This document shows, piece after piece, positions 44,549-52,962 of a stretch of 64,000 nt of DNA (position 1 is its first letter; every line of letters begins with the position of its first letter). Origin of the DNA: a virus. A program made the translations under genes and the position numbers. The stretch covers positions 57,042 to 121,041 of the IMG/VR virus record IMGVR_UViG_3300009103_000007; one strand, given 5' to 3'. Under the pieces are notes generated by a model. That model saw nothing but the letters and a program-made list of their open reading frames with translations. It was not told where the DNA came from and searched no databases.

Positions 44549-46393
44549 ATGTCTGTTTTACAAAAACTTACAGAAGGCGTTGTAAACCGAGACCTCTCTA
44601 GAGAGAATCATGCTCTTCTCACGAAGTGGGAAAAGACTGGTCTTCTTGAGGGTTTAGGTGATGAACGCAAGAAACAGGGAATGGCCGTCCTGTTAGAAAA
44701 TCAGGCCAAGGAGCTTCTCCGTGAGGCTTCCTCGATGGCTGCAGGTGATGTCGAAGGCTTCGCTGCAGTTGCTTTTCCAATCGTTCGTCGTGTATTCGGT
44801 GGATTGATTGCTAATGATTTGATCTCGGTTCAGCCAATGAGCTTGCCATCTGGTCTTATCTTTTTCCTTGACTTTACACACACGGACTCCAGAGGTGGTG
44901 CAGACGCTAGAGCTGGAAAGGGATCTCTTTACGGTGGTAATGTTGTTGGTCGAGAGTTGACCGGTGGTGTTAATCTTGCCGAGAACTCTCTTGCTGGCGC
45001 TGGAGGTCACTATGATCTTGGTAATGCATACGCTGCAGTAACTGGTGCCGTAGACCCTGCAGACAATACCGGCCTTGGGGTTAGAACTGTGCACCTAGCT
45101 GCGGAGGGTACCCTCGTTTCAGATCTAACTGACGCACAAAAGAAGCTTATTAGATTCGACCCGGATGTCCTTGCACAGCCTACGGCAAGAATCCAAGTCT
45201 TAGATTGTGATTTCGATTCACTTGGGCAGCTTGACAAGGGTAATGTTAAGGCAGTTTGCGTGCATGATCCAGGCGCTGTAATCGCTTGTTTTGATGACAA
45301 CGTTGGCACAGCCGCCTTAAAGAGTGGAATTGTTCAAATTCGACGATTGACCGAAATGGTTGGAACAGGCGCCGATGAGAGACTTAGGATTGTTTTGATT
45401 TCTGCCGCCGGCGGAGCAATCGACTATGATACCACCAACAATGACATTGCAGCAGGCGATGGCGCAGATCAGTTGGGTGTTGTATCTTTCCCAAGAATTG
45501 ATGGCTTTCAAGCGTCTCAGTCTCATGACTCTCTTGGGGCATTGGTTGGTAAGGATGCATGGGGTCTTGAAGAGCCTGAGCCAGGAACTGGAAACTCTGG
45601 ATCCTCGGTAGATAAGAATACCATTGCTGAGATCGATATCAAGGTCGACAGTATTGCGGTAACAGCTCAGACTAAGAAACTGAAGGCTAAGTGGTCTCCA
45701 GAACTTGGTCAGGACTTGAACGCTTATCACAACCTTGATGCTGAGGTTGAGTTGACTGGTATTCTTTCGGAGCAGATTGCTCTCGAAATTGACCGTGAGC
45801 TTCTTGGAGAGCTTGTTGACGGCGCAACGGCCGGCACACGCTACTGGTCGCGCGCTCCTGGATTGTTTGTAAACTCTAGTGGTGAAACCCTTGGTGCTAC
45901 TTCTGCTGCACCTGACTTCACTGGTACTGTTAGTGAGTGGTATGAGACGCTTATTGAGACTATCAACGATGTTAGTGCTCAGATCCACAGAAAGACGCTT
46001 CGCGGCGGAGCGAACTTTGTTGTTTGTTCTCCCGAGGTTGCAAACATTCTTGAGTTTACGAGTGGTTTCCGCGCAAGTGTAACTGCTGATCAGGATCGTG
46101 GCACCATTGGTGCTGTGAAGGCTGGTTCGCTTAGTAAGAAGTTTGACGTTTACGTCGACCCTTACTTCTTGCGTAACGTGATCCTCGTTGGTCGTAAGGG
46201 AAGTTCTTTCCTTGAGAGTGGTTTTGTGTATGCACCATATGTGCCACTGCAGGTCACTCCTACTATCTTCGGCACTGAGGATTTCGTACCTCGTAAGGGC
46301 GTCATGACGCGCTATGCCAAGAAGATGGTTCGTCCAGATATGTACGGTCTTGTGGTTGTACGTGGTCTCCTTGGTGAGGAGATGCCTAGCTAA
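44549..46393 (+). CDS. Major capsid protein, gp23-like
   Basis: 614 residues, somewhat longer than T4 gp23 (521). The N-terminus contains the processed delta-type segment (about 1-60), then FAAVAFPIVRRVFGGLIAND and LISVQPMSLPSGLIFFLDF, the typical gp23 block. TAQTKKLKAKWSPELGQDLN, LEIDRELLGEL, and later KTLRGGANFVVCSPEVANIL, KFDVYVDPYF and GSSFLESGFVYAPYVPLQVT are all T4-type capsid (HK97 fold) markers. In its 3' half Arg is almost always CGT/CGC, unlike neighbouring genes that use AGA, in line with very high expression. AGGAGG at 44533-44538 and a strong terminator at 46415 frame the gene. Confidence 0.95.
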   Translation: MSVLQKLTEGVVNRDLSRENHALLTKWEKTGLLEGLGDERKKQGMAVLLENQAKELLREASSMAAGDVEGFAAVAFPIVRRVFGGLIANDLISVQPMSLPSGLIFFLDFTHTDSRGGADARAGKGSLYGGNVVGRELTGGVNLAENSLAGAGGHYDLGNAYAAVTGAVDPADNTGLGVRTVHLAAEGTLVSDLTDAQKKLIRFDPDVLAQPTARIQVLDCDFDSLGQLDKGNVKAVCVHDPGAVIACFDDNVGTAALKSGIVQIRRLTEMVGTGADERLRIVLISAAGGAIDYDTTNNDIAAGDGADQLGVVSFPRIDGFQASQSHDSLGALVGKDAWGLEEPEPGTGNSGSSVDKNTIAEIDIKVDSIAVTAQTKKLKAKWSPELGQDLNAYHNLDAEVELTGILSEQIALEIDRELLGELVDGATAGTRYWSRAPGLFVNSSGETLGATSAAPDFTGTVSEWYETLIETINDVSAQIHRKTLRGGANFVVCSPEVANILEFTSGFRASVTADQDRGTIGAVKAGSLSKKFDVYVDPYFLRNVILVGRKGSSFLESGFVYAPYVPLQVTPTIFGTEDFVPRKGVMTRYAKKMVRPDMYGLVVVRGLLGEEMPS

Positions 46394-46414
46394 GATTTTC
46401 TTTAGCTTAAGATT

Positions 46415-46454
46415 AAAAGCCCTTCCATTAAATTGGAAGGGCTTTTTCTTTTTT
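46415..46454 (+). terminator. Rho-independent terminator after the capsid gene
   Basis: A 12-bp inverted repeat (AAAAGCCCTTCC, 46415-46426; GGAAGGGCTTTT, 46435-46446) with an 8-base loop is followed by a T-rich tract to 46454. It ends the highly expressed capsid unit and is followed at once by a CTATTTAT element. Confidence 0.9.
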
Positions 46455-46460
46455 GAAATA

Positions 46461-46473
46461 CTATTTATACTAT
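46461..46473. promoter_or_regulatory. CTATTTATACTAT element after the capsid terminator
   Basis: CTATTTATACTAT begins seven bases after the terminator T-run and 72 bases before the next start (46533). This is the clearest context for a promoter: a terminator upstream and a gene without other promoter downstream. Confidence 0.5.
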
Positions 46474-46532
46474 GAAAGATGCAGCCGAGTAGGTTGCGAA
46501 TTAATCTTGATGTAATTAAGGAGAAAATAATT

Positions 46533-46937
46533 ATGGCAAAGCAAGGATTTGCAACCTCAGATAGAAGAAAAGTCGAAGTACTCGGAGCGTCTGGCAAGGA
46601 AATAAAGGTTCATGACTGCGGTACGGTATTTGTCGTAGGCGCAGATTGTATAGCAATTTCAGCCCCATCTGCAGTAGACTGCGGTGAAGGCTGGTGGTGC
46701 AGATTTGTTGTAGGTGCAGCAGACACTGTACAGTGCGATATAACATTGGGAGCTGGAACCATTACACTTTTAAATATGTCTGTTGACGGAACTGCGGGAG
46801 CTGTCTCAGCCCCAGGCGGACAGGTTATTAGAATTGAACATGACGCAGGCGGCGTCGGCGATCCCGTCGCGGGAGATGAGATTGAAGTTCTCGTCGCAAA
46901 TGGTCAGTTTTTCGCAAGAGCGCTCACGGCTCAGTAA
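46533..46937 (+). CDS. Small virion protein (134 aa), paralogue of the next gene
   Basis: Start chosen at ATG 46533 (MAKQGFATSDRRKVEVLG) because AAGGAG lies at 46518-46523; the upstream in-frame ATG at 46479 has none. Shared blocks with the following protein: F-x(3)-[DE]RRxVxVL, DCGxxFV, SAxxxGEGWxCRFxVGA and a C-terminal GDxxEVLVANGQFFARAL-type end. Beta-rich, with no enzymatic motif. It is located just after the capsid gene, where decoration proteins are common (T4 has vertex gp24 and hoc/soc elsewhere). Likely a capsid-surface protein, unproven. Confidence 0.6.
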   Translation: MAKQGFATSDRRKVEVLGASGKEIKVHDCGTVFVVGADCIAISAPSAVDCGEGWWCRFVVGAADTVQCDITLGAGTITLLNMSVDGTAGAVSAPGGQVIRIEHDAGGVGDPVAGDEIEVLVANGQFFARALTAQ

Positions 46938-46957
46938 AATTTTAAGGAGATAATATA

Positions 46958-47920
46958 ATGGCTAAGTCATCTATGACATTTTCAGAGAGAAGAAACGTAA
47001 AGGTGTTATCAGATTTTGCATCAACTGATTTAACTAGGTCTGATTGTGGCCGTATATTCGTCCTCAACTCTCCATTCGGGCATGCAGTCACTTTGCCTTC
47101 TGCCCAGACAGCCGGCGAAGGTTGGAATTGTAGGTTTATTGTAGGTGCTGTTCAGACTGATTTAACAAAAAGAGTTAATACAACAATAACAGTCCCTGGT
47201 TCAGAAGTTGTTAATGCAGTGCTGAAAAGAGTTGCAGCTAGTGCTTCTACGCAGGCTGGTGCGGCCGCAACAGAAACCTCAATATTGGATACTACCGGCC
47301 TGACTGCCGACAACACGCCTTTAGACGAAATTCTTACTATAACTGTGCCTGTATTGGCTTCGGGCTCCGGAACAGCTTTTTCTATTAAGTTTGTGGCCAA
47401 CAACACTGACCTGCCAGTAAACGATGGCAATGCAGCAACACCCGGAAATGTAGCCGCTACTTTTATTATAAGTAAAGAAACTCACGATTCCGATACAAAA
47501 TTACGTGATGCAATAATAGATTGTATAAATGGTACCTCTGCAGCGGCCGGCCTAGTTGAGAACACCACAATTGAAAGACCCGCAGCCGGATCGGAAGGGG
47601 CCCCTGGTTCAGGTGGCATAAAAGGAATCACTGCTGCAGCACCAGCGGATGCTGAAGAGATAAATATTACTTGCGATGTTGTGGGCGCTGCCGCTAGCGT
47701 TGGCCTAGGTGCTGCGTTCGTAACGGATACCAACGCCGGCGATGGTGACATCGCAATAGTTAAAAAGGGCGGAGATCTGGCAGCCGGCACTGATGCTACA
47801 GGAATACTTGTTTCTGGTCAAACTACAACAATTACTCCAACAGGTGCCACAATCGGTGATCAGTTGGAGTTTACAGTCTCTAACGGCCAATGGTTCGTAA
47901 GATCTTTCCGAGCAGCTTAA
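46958..47920 (+). CDS. Larger paralogue of the preceding protein with a central insertion (320 aa)
   Basis: The first 75 residues (MTFSERRNVKVLS, DCGRIFVLNS, AGEGWNCRFIVGAVQT) and last 35 (TITPTGATIGDQLEFTVSNG then QWFVRSFRA) align with the small neighbour. About 190 residues are inserted between them (about 76-285). The insertion opens with strands (TTITVPGSEVVNAVLKRVAA), then contains ILTITVPVLASGSGTAFSIK and INITCDVVGAAASVGLGAA. It has the general layout of the shuffled GNT domain, although its GNT signature is degenerate. A strong ribosome-binding site (AAGGAG) precedes it. Likely surface-exposed in the virion by analogy. Confidence 0.6.
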   Translation: MAKSSMTFSERRNVKVLSDFASTDLTRSDCGRIFVLNSPFGHAVTLPSAQTAGEGWNCRFIVGAVQTDLTKRVNTTITVPGSEVVNAVLKRVAASASTQAGAAATETSILDTTGLTADNTPLDEILTITVPVLASGSGTAFSIKFVANNTDLPVNDGNAATPGNVAATFIISKETHDSDTKLRDAIIDCINGTSAAAGLVENTTIERPAAGSEGAPGSGGIKGITAAAPADAEEINITCDVVGAAASVGLGAAFVTDTNAGDGDIAIVKKGGDLAAGTDATGILVSGQTTTITPTGATIGDQLEFTVSNGQWFVRSFRAA

Positions 47921-47931
47921 AAGGAATACCA

Positions 47932-48312
47932 ATGGGAAAACGTAGAAGAAAAATGAACAACCCTAAATTTAGGACAAAGTTTGCGAAAGCAATCACAACT
48001 TTCAACAACCTTAGGAACACAGTAAGCGAAGTAATGGAAGATGTCACTAACACGGTAGAGGAGCTGAAAACAGCAATTCCAAATGCACTTCAGTCTCTCA
48101 AAACAGAAGAGCCAACAGTTACAGCTACCACTACAACGACTGTGACAGAGACGCCAACTACGGAAACCACTGAAACAACTACTGAAGAGGTTGTCAATAC
48201 TCCGACAACCAAAACAAAAAACACTACGCGTAAAAAGACTACCACTACGCGCAAAAAGACGACTCGCAAGCCACGAGCAACGAGAACTAAGAAAACTAAG
48301 CAAGATGCTTAG
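47932..48312 (+). CDS. Basic, histone H1-like tail protein (126 aa)
   Basis: Start ATG 47932 (MGKRRRKMNNPKF) has AAGGA six bases upstream; the 47890 start lies inside the preceding gene. The N-terminus is basic and helical (KFRTKFAKAITTFNNLRNTV, EVMEDVTNTVEELKTAIPNA). The middle is Thr/Glu/Pro-rich (TVTETPTTETTETTTEEV) and the C-terminus Lys/Arg/Thr-rich with near-repeats RKKTTTTRKKTTRKPRATR. It resembles histone H1-type or AlgP-like DNA-condensing tails. It may bind DNA inside the head or condense it, or be a scaffold. Function inferred from composition only. Confidence 0.55.
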   Translation: MGKRRRKMNNPKFRTKFAKAITTFNNLRNTVSEVMEDVTNTVEELKTAIPNALQSLKTEEPTVTATTTTTVTETPTTETTETTTEEVVNTPTTKTKNTTRKKTTTTRKKTTRKPRATRTKKTKQDA

Positions 48313-48374
48313 GCACTTTACGGTCCCGTTTACTAATTAGTTTTAGATAATATAACTTAAGCGAGGATCCATGA

Positions 48375-50033
48375 ATGGCTTTACCTACACTAACACCTGC
48401 TAGCACAGTAAGTGCAGTTACGCTTCCAGCAACTGGTTCTCACGATGATGTGCATGACCATGTGCCGTATAAAATATATTCTGATGAGACGTCTCCACTA
48501 TATTCACACCAATTTGTTTCTGGAGCAGTCGATCAAGTATCATATGTATATAAGAAGCTTGGAGGCGATGTTCTAGATATAGAATTGACCCCAGGGAATG
48601 TGTATGCAGCATATGAGGAGTCTGTATTAGAATATTCTTATTTAATAAATGTTCATCAAGCGACAAATATCCTTTCGGATGCTTTGGGCGGGACAACTGG
48701 CTCTTTTGATCATAAAGGAATATTGGAAACTGGGGCCCTTTCTTCTTCTTTGGGGAAAAATCACGTTGCACTTAAATATCCAAAATTTGAATATGGGATG
48801 ACTCGACGCATCGCTGATGGCGTTGCATCGGAAGTGGGCCTGAATGCATCAGTGCAATATTCCGGCTCTTTTGTGGTGACACCTAATCAGCAAGATTATG
48901 ATCTACAGAAGATCTTCGACTCCGCAGTCAACGTTAAAGCAACGGGATCACTGGCGTTTTCAGAGACAGTCAATTCTGGCGGCCGCATTGCACCTGCAAC
49001 CGGGGAGACTTTTACTCTTGTTGACGCCCTCGGAAAACAACAAATTTTTACTTTCAACAGAGAAAACAACGATGTTGGAGTATCGATCGGCATTGCAGCT
49101 GCCTCGGCTGCCGCCGACGGCAATAAAGCGCCTGCAATAGCTGCCCAAGTGATAGAATCGATAAACAGTGTTTCTAAGATAAGAATAGCTGCAATAGTTG
49201 ACGAAGCCGACAATAAGAAAGTAAACTTGTTTCAAAATGATGGCGGATCCGAGGGTAATACAAAAATTATAGATACGTCTAATGCGAATATGACGCCGAC
49301 TGATTTTGCCAACGGCGAAACAAATTACAGATATGGAGAAAAAATAAAGGGAAAGAAGATTTTAATAAAAAAAGTCTATTACAAGACTCCACATGCTATG
49401 TGGAGATTCTATGGGTACTATGGTGGGCTGAATGTTGTAGGAAATTTACATAATTATGGCCAATTTTCAGATGACTCTACTTTCCAGCTTGTGCCTACGT
49501 GGCACAACAAGGCGCAAGCACTTGCGTTTGAAGATGCAATTTACACAAGAATGTCTCATTTCTCTTATGAGTTGAGGAACAATACGTTGAGATTGTTCCC
49601 TAATCCAGCAAACTTCTCGCCGAGTCGTATGTGGGTTGAATTCAGTATTCCGGAGGATGTTTGGGATAATGATGATAAGGCCACTAGCGGCGTAAATAAC
49701 ATGAACACGCTTCCTATGGGAAACTTACCATTTGCTAATATTAATGCTATTGGCAAGCAATGGATCCGCCGATTTGCTTTGGCCTTGAGTAAAGAAGTCC
49801 TCGGCCAAGTTAGAAGTAAGTTTGGCTCTGTGCCAATTCCTGGAGATAGTGTTACTTTAAATGGAGGTGATCTCATAACACAAGCAAAAGATGAGCAGGA
49901 AAAACTAAGAACAGAATTGAAGGAAACTTTAGCAGAGCTAACTTATGCAAAGATGGCAGAGACCGACTCTGCTATGCTTGAAAATAGCCAAAAGGTTTTA
50001 GAAAGAATACCAAATTATATATTTGTCGGATGA
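48375..50033 (+). CDS. Neck protein, gp13-like, with inserted GNT domain
   Basis: 552 residues, much longer than T4 gp13 (309). The C-terminal 250 residues carry the gp13-like signature: helix IGKQWIRRFALALSKEVLGQ followed by VRSKFGSVPIPGDSVTLNGG, then a coiled region ending PNYIFVG. The upstream half has VYAAYEESVLEYSYLIN and KYPKFEYGMTRRIAD blocks. Residues about 202-316 are a GNT domain (GETFTLVDALGKQQIFTFN, LFQNDGGSEGNTKI), splitting the neck protein. Neck proteins close the portal after packaging and join the tail. It is followed after ten bases by the gp14-like gene, as in T4. Confidence 0.72.
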   Translation: MALPTLTPASTVSAVTLPATGSHDDVHDHVPYKIYSDETSPLYSHQFVSGAVDQVSYVYKKLGGDVLDIELTPGNVYAAYEESVLEYSYLINVHQATNILSDALGGTTGSFDHKGILETGALSSSLGKNHVALKYPKFEYGMTRRIADGVASEVGLNASVQYSGSFVVTPNQQDYDLQKIFDSAVNVKATGSLAFSETVNSGGRIAPATGETFTLVDALGKQQIFTFNRENNDVGVSIGIAAASAAADGNKAPAIAAQVIESINSVSKIRIAAIVDEADNKKVNLFQNDGGSEGNTKIIDTSNANMTPTDFANGETNYRYGEKIKGKKILIKKVYYKTPHAMWRFYGYYGGLNVVGNLHNYGQFSDDSTFQLVPTWHNKAQALAFEDAIYTRMSHFSYELRNNTLRLFPNPANFSPSRMWVEFSIPEDVWDNDDKATSGVNNMNTLPMGNLPFANINAIGKQWIRRFALALSKEVLGQVRSKFGSVPIPGDSVTLNGGDLITQAKDEQEKLRTELKETLAELTYAKMAETDSAMLENSQKVLERIPNYIFVG

Positions 50034-50043
50034 GGATTGAGTT

Positions 50044-50523
50044 ATGTCTAAAATAAAGCAACCTGAAAATCCACCACCTCCACTTTTTACGGGAAAAAAA
50101 GAAAAGGATTTCGTCAAACAGGTAAATGACGAAATTATTGAAAGAGTCGTAGGTCAGACAATAGCCTACTATCCCATAAGTCTGGAACATACAAATTTTC
50201 ACGATTTATATGGTGAAGCAGTAGAAAAGAGTTTTCTCGCTCCAGTTAGGGTATATGCGATGGTGAAATATGACTCAGAAAGCACATCAACGACAACTTT
50301 GGGTGTTGACCGTATAGAGAAAATTACTGTCTTGTTTCATAAACGCCGACTGATAGAAGATCAGGACCTATTTGTTCGTGAAGGTGATTTTGTACAATAT
50401 GGTCAAAATTTTTATGAAATTTTAACTCTTGTTGAGCCCAAATGGCTTTTTGGACAGGTGGAGTCGAAATTTGAAATTGGTGCAGAGTGTGTGAGAGCTA
50501 GGGAGGGCCTATTTAATGTCTAA
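50044..50523 (+). CDS. Neck protein, gp14-like
   Basis: 159 residues, shorter than T4 gp14 (256). Matching order of motifs: IIERVVGQTIAYYPI (T4 has a GVECYYVP equivalent), HDLYGEAVEKSF (FGED-x-K-x-KF in T4), then a strand-rich core, EGDFVQYGQNFYEILTLVEP (EGDLIY...LFEINWVEP in T4) and WLFGQVESKFEIGAEC (FYQLGQN). It would complete the head by closing the portal with gp13. The 3' end overlaps the gp15-like gene by 8 bases. Confidence 0.75.
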   Translation: MSKIKQPENPPPPLFTGKKEKDFVKQVNDEIIERVVGQTIAYYPISLEHTNFHDLYGEAVEKSFLAPVRVYAMVKYDSESTSTTTLGVDRIEKITVLFHKRRLIEDQDLFVREGDFVQYGQNFYEILTLVEPKWLFGQVESKFEIGAECVRAREGLFNV

Positions 50524-51748
50524 AGAAGCACCAAAAGATCCGGGCCTGAAGATACACTTTGAACCATCGACAATCGAGAGTATAGACAGGTCCGTGATGT
50601 CTTTTTTAGAAGAAATGAAGCTGTTTACGGAAACCAATTCTGGATGGCGCGAAGTACCAGTAATCTGGGGTACAGCAGAAAGATCATTTCAAACAAAAAA
50701 CAACAAAGATATAAGAGATAAAAATGGAATGCTAATAATGCCCCTTATTACGGTGGAAAGAAAGCAGATTTCAAAACCCCTAGCAAGCAAGGGCGTCTTC
50801 CAAGGCAACATACCGCCACATTTTGATGAACAGGGGTCAGCACTTCCAGTTAGTAGGGTACTATATCAAGAAAAAACCATGAAATTTGCAAATGCTGACG
50901 CAAAAAAACTAACAGGACAGTTAAATTATCCGAGATGTAATGGTAAGATAGTATATAGAACTGTTTCTGCACCGATGCCCGTAAATGTTGAGGTGACATA
51001 TGAAATAACGCTAAGGACCGAATATCAACAACAAATGAACGAGCTAATGCAACCTTTTATAACTTCCCCCGGTACTATAAATTTTGTTCCACTAAGACAT
51101 GAAATTCATAGATATGAGGGGTTTATACAAGAGGAATATACACAAAATAATAACTTATCTGACTTTTCCTCAGAAGAGAGAAAGTTCGAAACAAAAATTT
51201 CTATGAGAGTTGTGGGATATTTGGTTGGCCAAGGAGATAATCAGTCAAAGCCACAATTTGCTGTCAGGGAGAATGCAGTCGAGGTGAAAATCCCAAGAGA
51301 GAGGATATCATTGGCAGAGATCCCAGAGCACAAACATGGCTCTTACTATGGCCTCGCTGGAGTCGCAGCCACCTTCTCGGCTCAAGGTTGCCCTTTCCCA
51401 TATTTGTTTAATAACGTCCCTGCAGCCGGAAAAGGCTCCGGGCAAGTCGGCACTGTCGGCTCAGGCGGTACTGCCATTACTCCTACTGTTTTCAGGCAAA
51501 TGTTGGCCGACAACCTTATCATAAGGGAGGTGTTGAAATTAAGTGATGCAGCTACACCTAATCCACCAAATGTCTTGACTTTGTCATCACAGTATGGTAT
51601 AAAAGAAAATAGTGAACTTTTGTTTGTAAATGGTTTAGTCCAAGCAGTTGGCGCTGCAAACGATTATACCATAAGCGGCAAAACAATCACATTGACAGAG
51701 AATTTATTGCAGAGCGATTCTGTTTATATAACTTATATAGTTGGATAA
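50516..51748 (+). CDS. Tail sheath terminator / tail completion protein, gp15-like
   Basis: 410 residues (T4 gp15, 272). Core match: GWREVPVIWGTAERSFQ, MLIMPLITVERKQIS, MPVNVEVTYEITLRTEYQQQ then MNELMQPFIT, and FETKISMRVVGYL, following the order of VPITYAS, ILPRINL, PIKMIYELSIFTRYEDDMFQ and WSLTFEVNGW in T4 gp15. The C-terminal roughly 80 residues are an added module (NSELLFVNGLVQAVG, NDYTISGKTITL, SVYITYIVG). This is the LFVNGxx...NDYT...ItL fold seen in many fibre proteins, and it resembles the C-terminus of the 1429-residue fibre protein. It caps the tail and anchors the sheath. Good SD, GGAGGG. Confidence 0.78.
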   Translation: MSKEAPKDPGLKIHFEPSTIESIDRSVMSFLEEMKLFTETNSGWREVPVIWGTAERSFQTKNNKDIRDKNGMLIMPLITVERKQISKPLASKGVFQGNIPPHFDEQGSALPVSRVLYQEKTMKFANADAKKLTGQLNYPRCNGKIVYRTVSAPMPVNVEVTYEITLRTEYQQQMNELMQPFITSPGTINFVPLRHEIHRYEGFIQEEYTQNNNLSDFSSEERKFETKISMRVVGYLVGQGDNQSKPQFAVRENAVEVKIPRERISLAEIPEHKHGSYYGLAGVAATFSAQGCPFPYLFNNVPAAGKGSGQVGTVGSGGTAITPTVFRQMLADNLIIREVLKLSDAATPNPPNVLTLSSQYGIKENSELLFVNGLVQAVGAANDYTISGKTITLTENLLQSDSVYITYIVG

Positions 51749-51763
51749 TAAAAAGGAGAAAAC

Positions 51764-52129
51764 ATGACCAACACGAATAAGAACACAGTTAACGAAAATG
51801 TAAATACAAATGAAGAAGTTGTAAACACAGTTAACGAAACTAATGATGCAGACACCAATCAGGACATTATTGAGCTTGAATGGGAAGAGGTGCAAGATAT
51901 CTTTGCAGCAAGAGAGGAATTAGCCGGCCTCCATGGGTATTTATCAAATATGATGCTGCAATTTGAAAAGACAAAGAAAACTCTTGTCGAGCGCGCTCTC
52001 GACATGGAGAACGATTTGTATGATCGTGCCAACGACTTGAGGGGCACAAAAAACGTTGGTGATGACTTAACCTATGAGTTGAAGCTTCCGAATAAAGCAA
52101 ATGAAAAAGGTTACTTGGTGAAGAAGTAG
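51764..52129 (+). CDS. Small coiled-coil protein, paralogue of the one at 52476
   Basis: 121 residues. The N-terminal 35 residues are Asn/Thr/Val-rich with repeated VN-E motifs (NTVNENVNTNEEVVNTVNET). From about 45 a helical core (ELAGLHGYLSNMMLQFEKTK, TLVERALDMENDLYDRANDL) matches the product at 52476 (MKVAKGKLADLLLQFENNKS, FIVQAIKSKEQEFYESLNSL). No family recognised. It follows gp15 directly with AAGGAG before the start. The 108 bases after it contain a weak hairpin (AAGAAG / CTTCTT, 52121-52141) and no gene. Confidence 0.55.
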   Translation: MTNTNKNTVNENVNTNEEVVNTVNETNDADTNQDIIELEWEEVQDIFAAREELAGLHGYLSNMMLQFEKTKKTLVERALDMENDLYDRANDLRGTKNVGDDLTYELKLPNKANEKGYLVKK

Positions 52130-52237
52130 GCTTCGCTTCTTTTGAGTTATCGGAAAGCCATAGGGTTAAAAAGCAGTATTTCCCGTTCGATCTGACTACT
52201 TACTTATGAAGAGAAAACAAGCGAAGAGGGTTTTAAG

Positions 52238-52459
52238 TTGTCTGAAGAATTCATTACTAGTGATATAGGTATTGCTGCTTATTTACAGCTACGTGGCTTT
52301 AAGTTGCTAGAATGTAAGCGTCAGCAAAATGGCAAATTCTTTTTCCGTTTTGCTGACCCTAATTCTGAGTGTCAACAGCGCGCCCTAGAATTTTTAGATT
52401 CAGATTTTTGTAAATTTGACAATAATGTAAGGAACTTAAAGAAAATATTGTTCTCATAA
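52238..52459 (+). CDS. Small DUF5659-like protein (73 aa)
   Basis: From TTG 52238 with GAGGG 7 bases upstream. FITSDIGIAAYLQLRGFKLL then ECKRQQNGKFFFRFADP and CQQRALEFLDSDFCKFDNNV follows the short alpha/beta pattern of DUF5659-type proteins: [TS]-x-D-x-x-[IL]-A-x-x-L-x-x-x-G followed by a [FY]xFxD strand. The family has no known function. It sits between two paralogous coiled-coil genes. The ATG at 52206 is out of frame, so TTG is the best start. Confidence 0.55.
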   Translation: MSEEFITSDIGIAAYLQLRGFKLLECKRQQNGKFFFRFADPNSECQQRALEFLDSDFCKFDNNVRNLKKILFS

Positions 52460-52475
52460 TCAAAGGAGAAAGCCT

Positions 52476-52865
52476 GTGAAGAGTGGTATTTTGGAAAAAC
52501 TCAAAGAATTAATTAATTCAATCGAAGAAGAGGAGAAAGTTGAAAATATGACTGAAGAAATTACAAAAGAAGAAGAAAAGAAAGTAGAATCAGAAATCCC
52601 TGACTATTTAGAATGCACGGCCGAGGAAACTGCACAGATTGTCCAACTGATGGACGAGATGAAAGTTGCTAAGGGTAAACTGGCCGACCTGCTGTTACAG
52701 TTTGAGAATAATAAAAGTTTTATTGTGCAAGCTATTAAGTCTAAAGAGCAGGAATTTTACGAATCACTAAATTCCCTCAGAGTTGAATATGGTCTCCCAG
52801 ATGACGGCATTTCTGTGCGTCTCCCCTCTGAGGATAACGAAAAGATCGTTTTTGTTAAAGATTGA
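52476..52865 (+). CDS. Small coiled-coil protein, paralogue of the one at 51764
   Basis: 129 residues from GTG 52476, preceded by AAAGGAG. The N-terminus is a Glu/Lys-rich helix (ILEKLKELINSIEEEEKVE, TEEITKEEEKKVESEI). The helical core MKVAKGKLADLLLQFENNKS is shared with the 121-residue protein. The end (GISVRLPSEDNEKIVFVKD) is a beta segment, matching ELKLPNKANEKGYLVKK in the paralogue. The small size and pairing suggest a structural or chaperone role. Function unknown. Followed by a 97-base AT-rich gap. Confidence 0.55.
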   Translation: MKSGILEKLKELINSIEEEEKVENMTEEITKEEEKKVESEIPDYLECTAEETAQIVQLMDEMKVAKGKLADLLLQFENNKSFIVQAIKSKEQEFYESLNSLRVEYGLPDDGISVRLPSEDNEKIVFVKD

Positions 52866-52962
52866 TAAAGACACTTTAATCACTCCATTTAATCACATTA
52901 TATAATTATTTAGTTTTCTGTTGTTAATCGAAAAAACCTAATCAAAACAGGAGAAAAATATA

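Noticed and set aside
45317-46597. Long minus-strand frame (426 codons) opposite the capsid gene
   Set aside because: It runs across the capsid terminator, has no ribosome-binding site, and its amino-acid composition (many Ser, Asn, Arg) is that of an antisense shadow of a gene with T/C-rich third positions.
52121-52141. Terminator after the 121-residue gene
   Set aside because: The 6-bp AAGAAG/CTTCTT stem is weak and followed by only a short T run.
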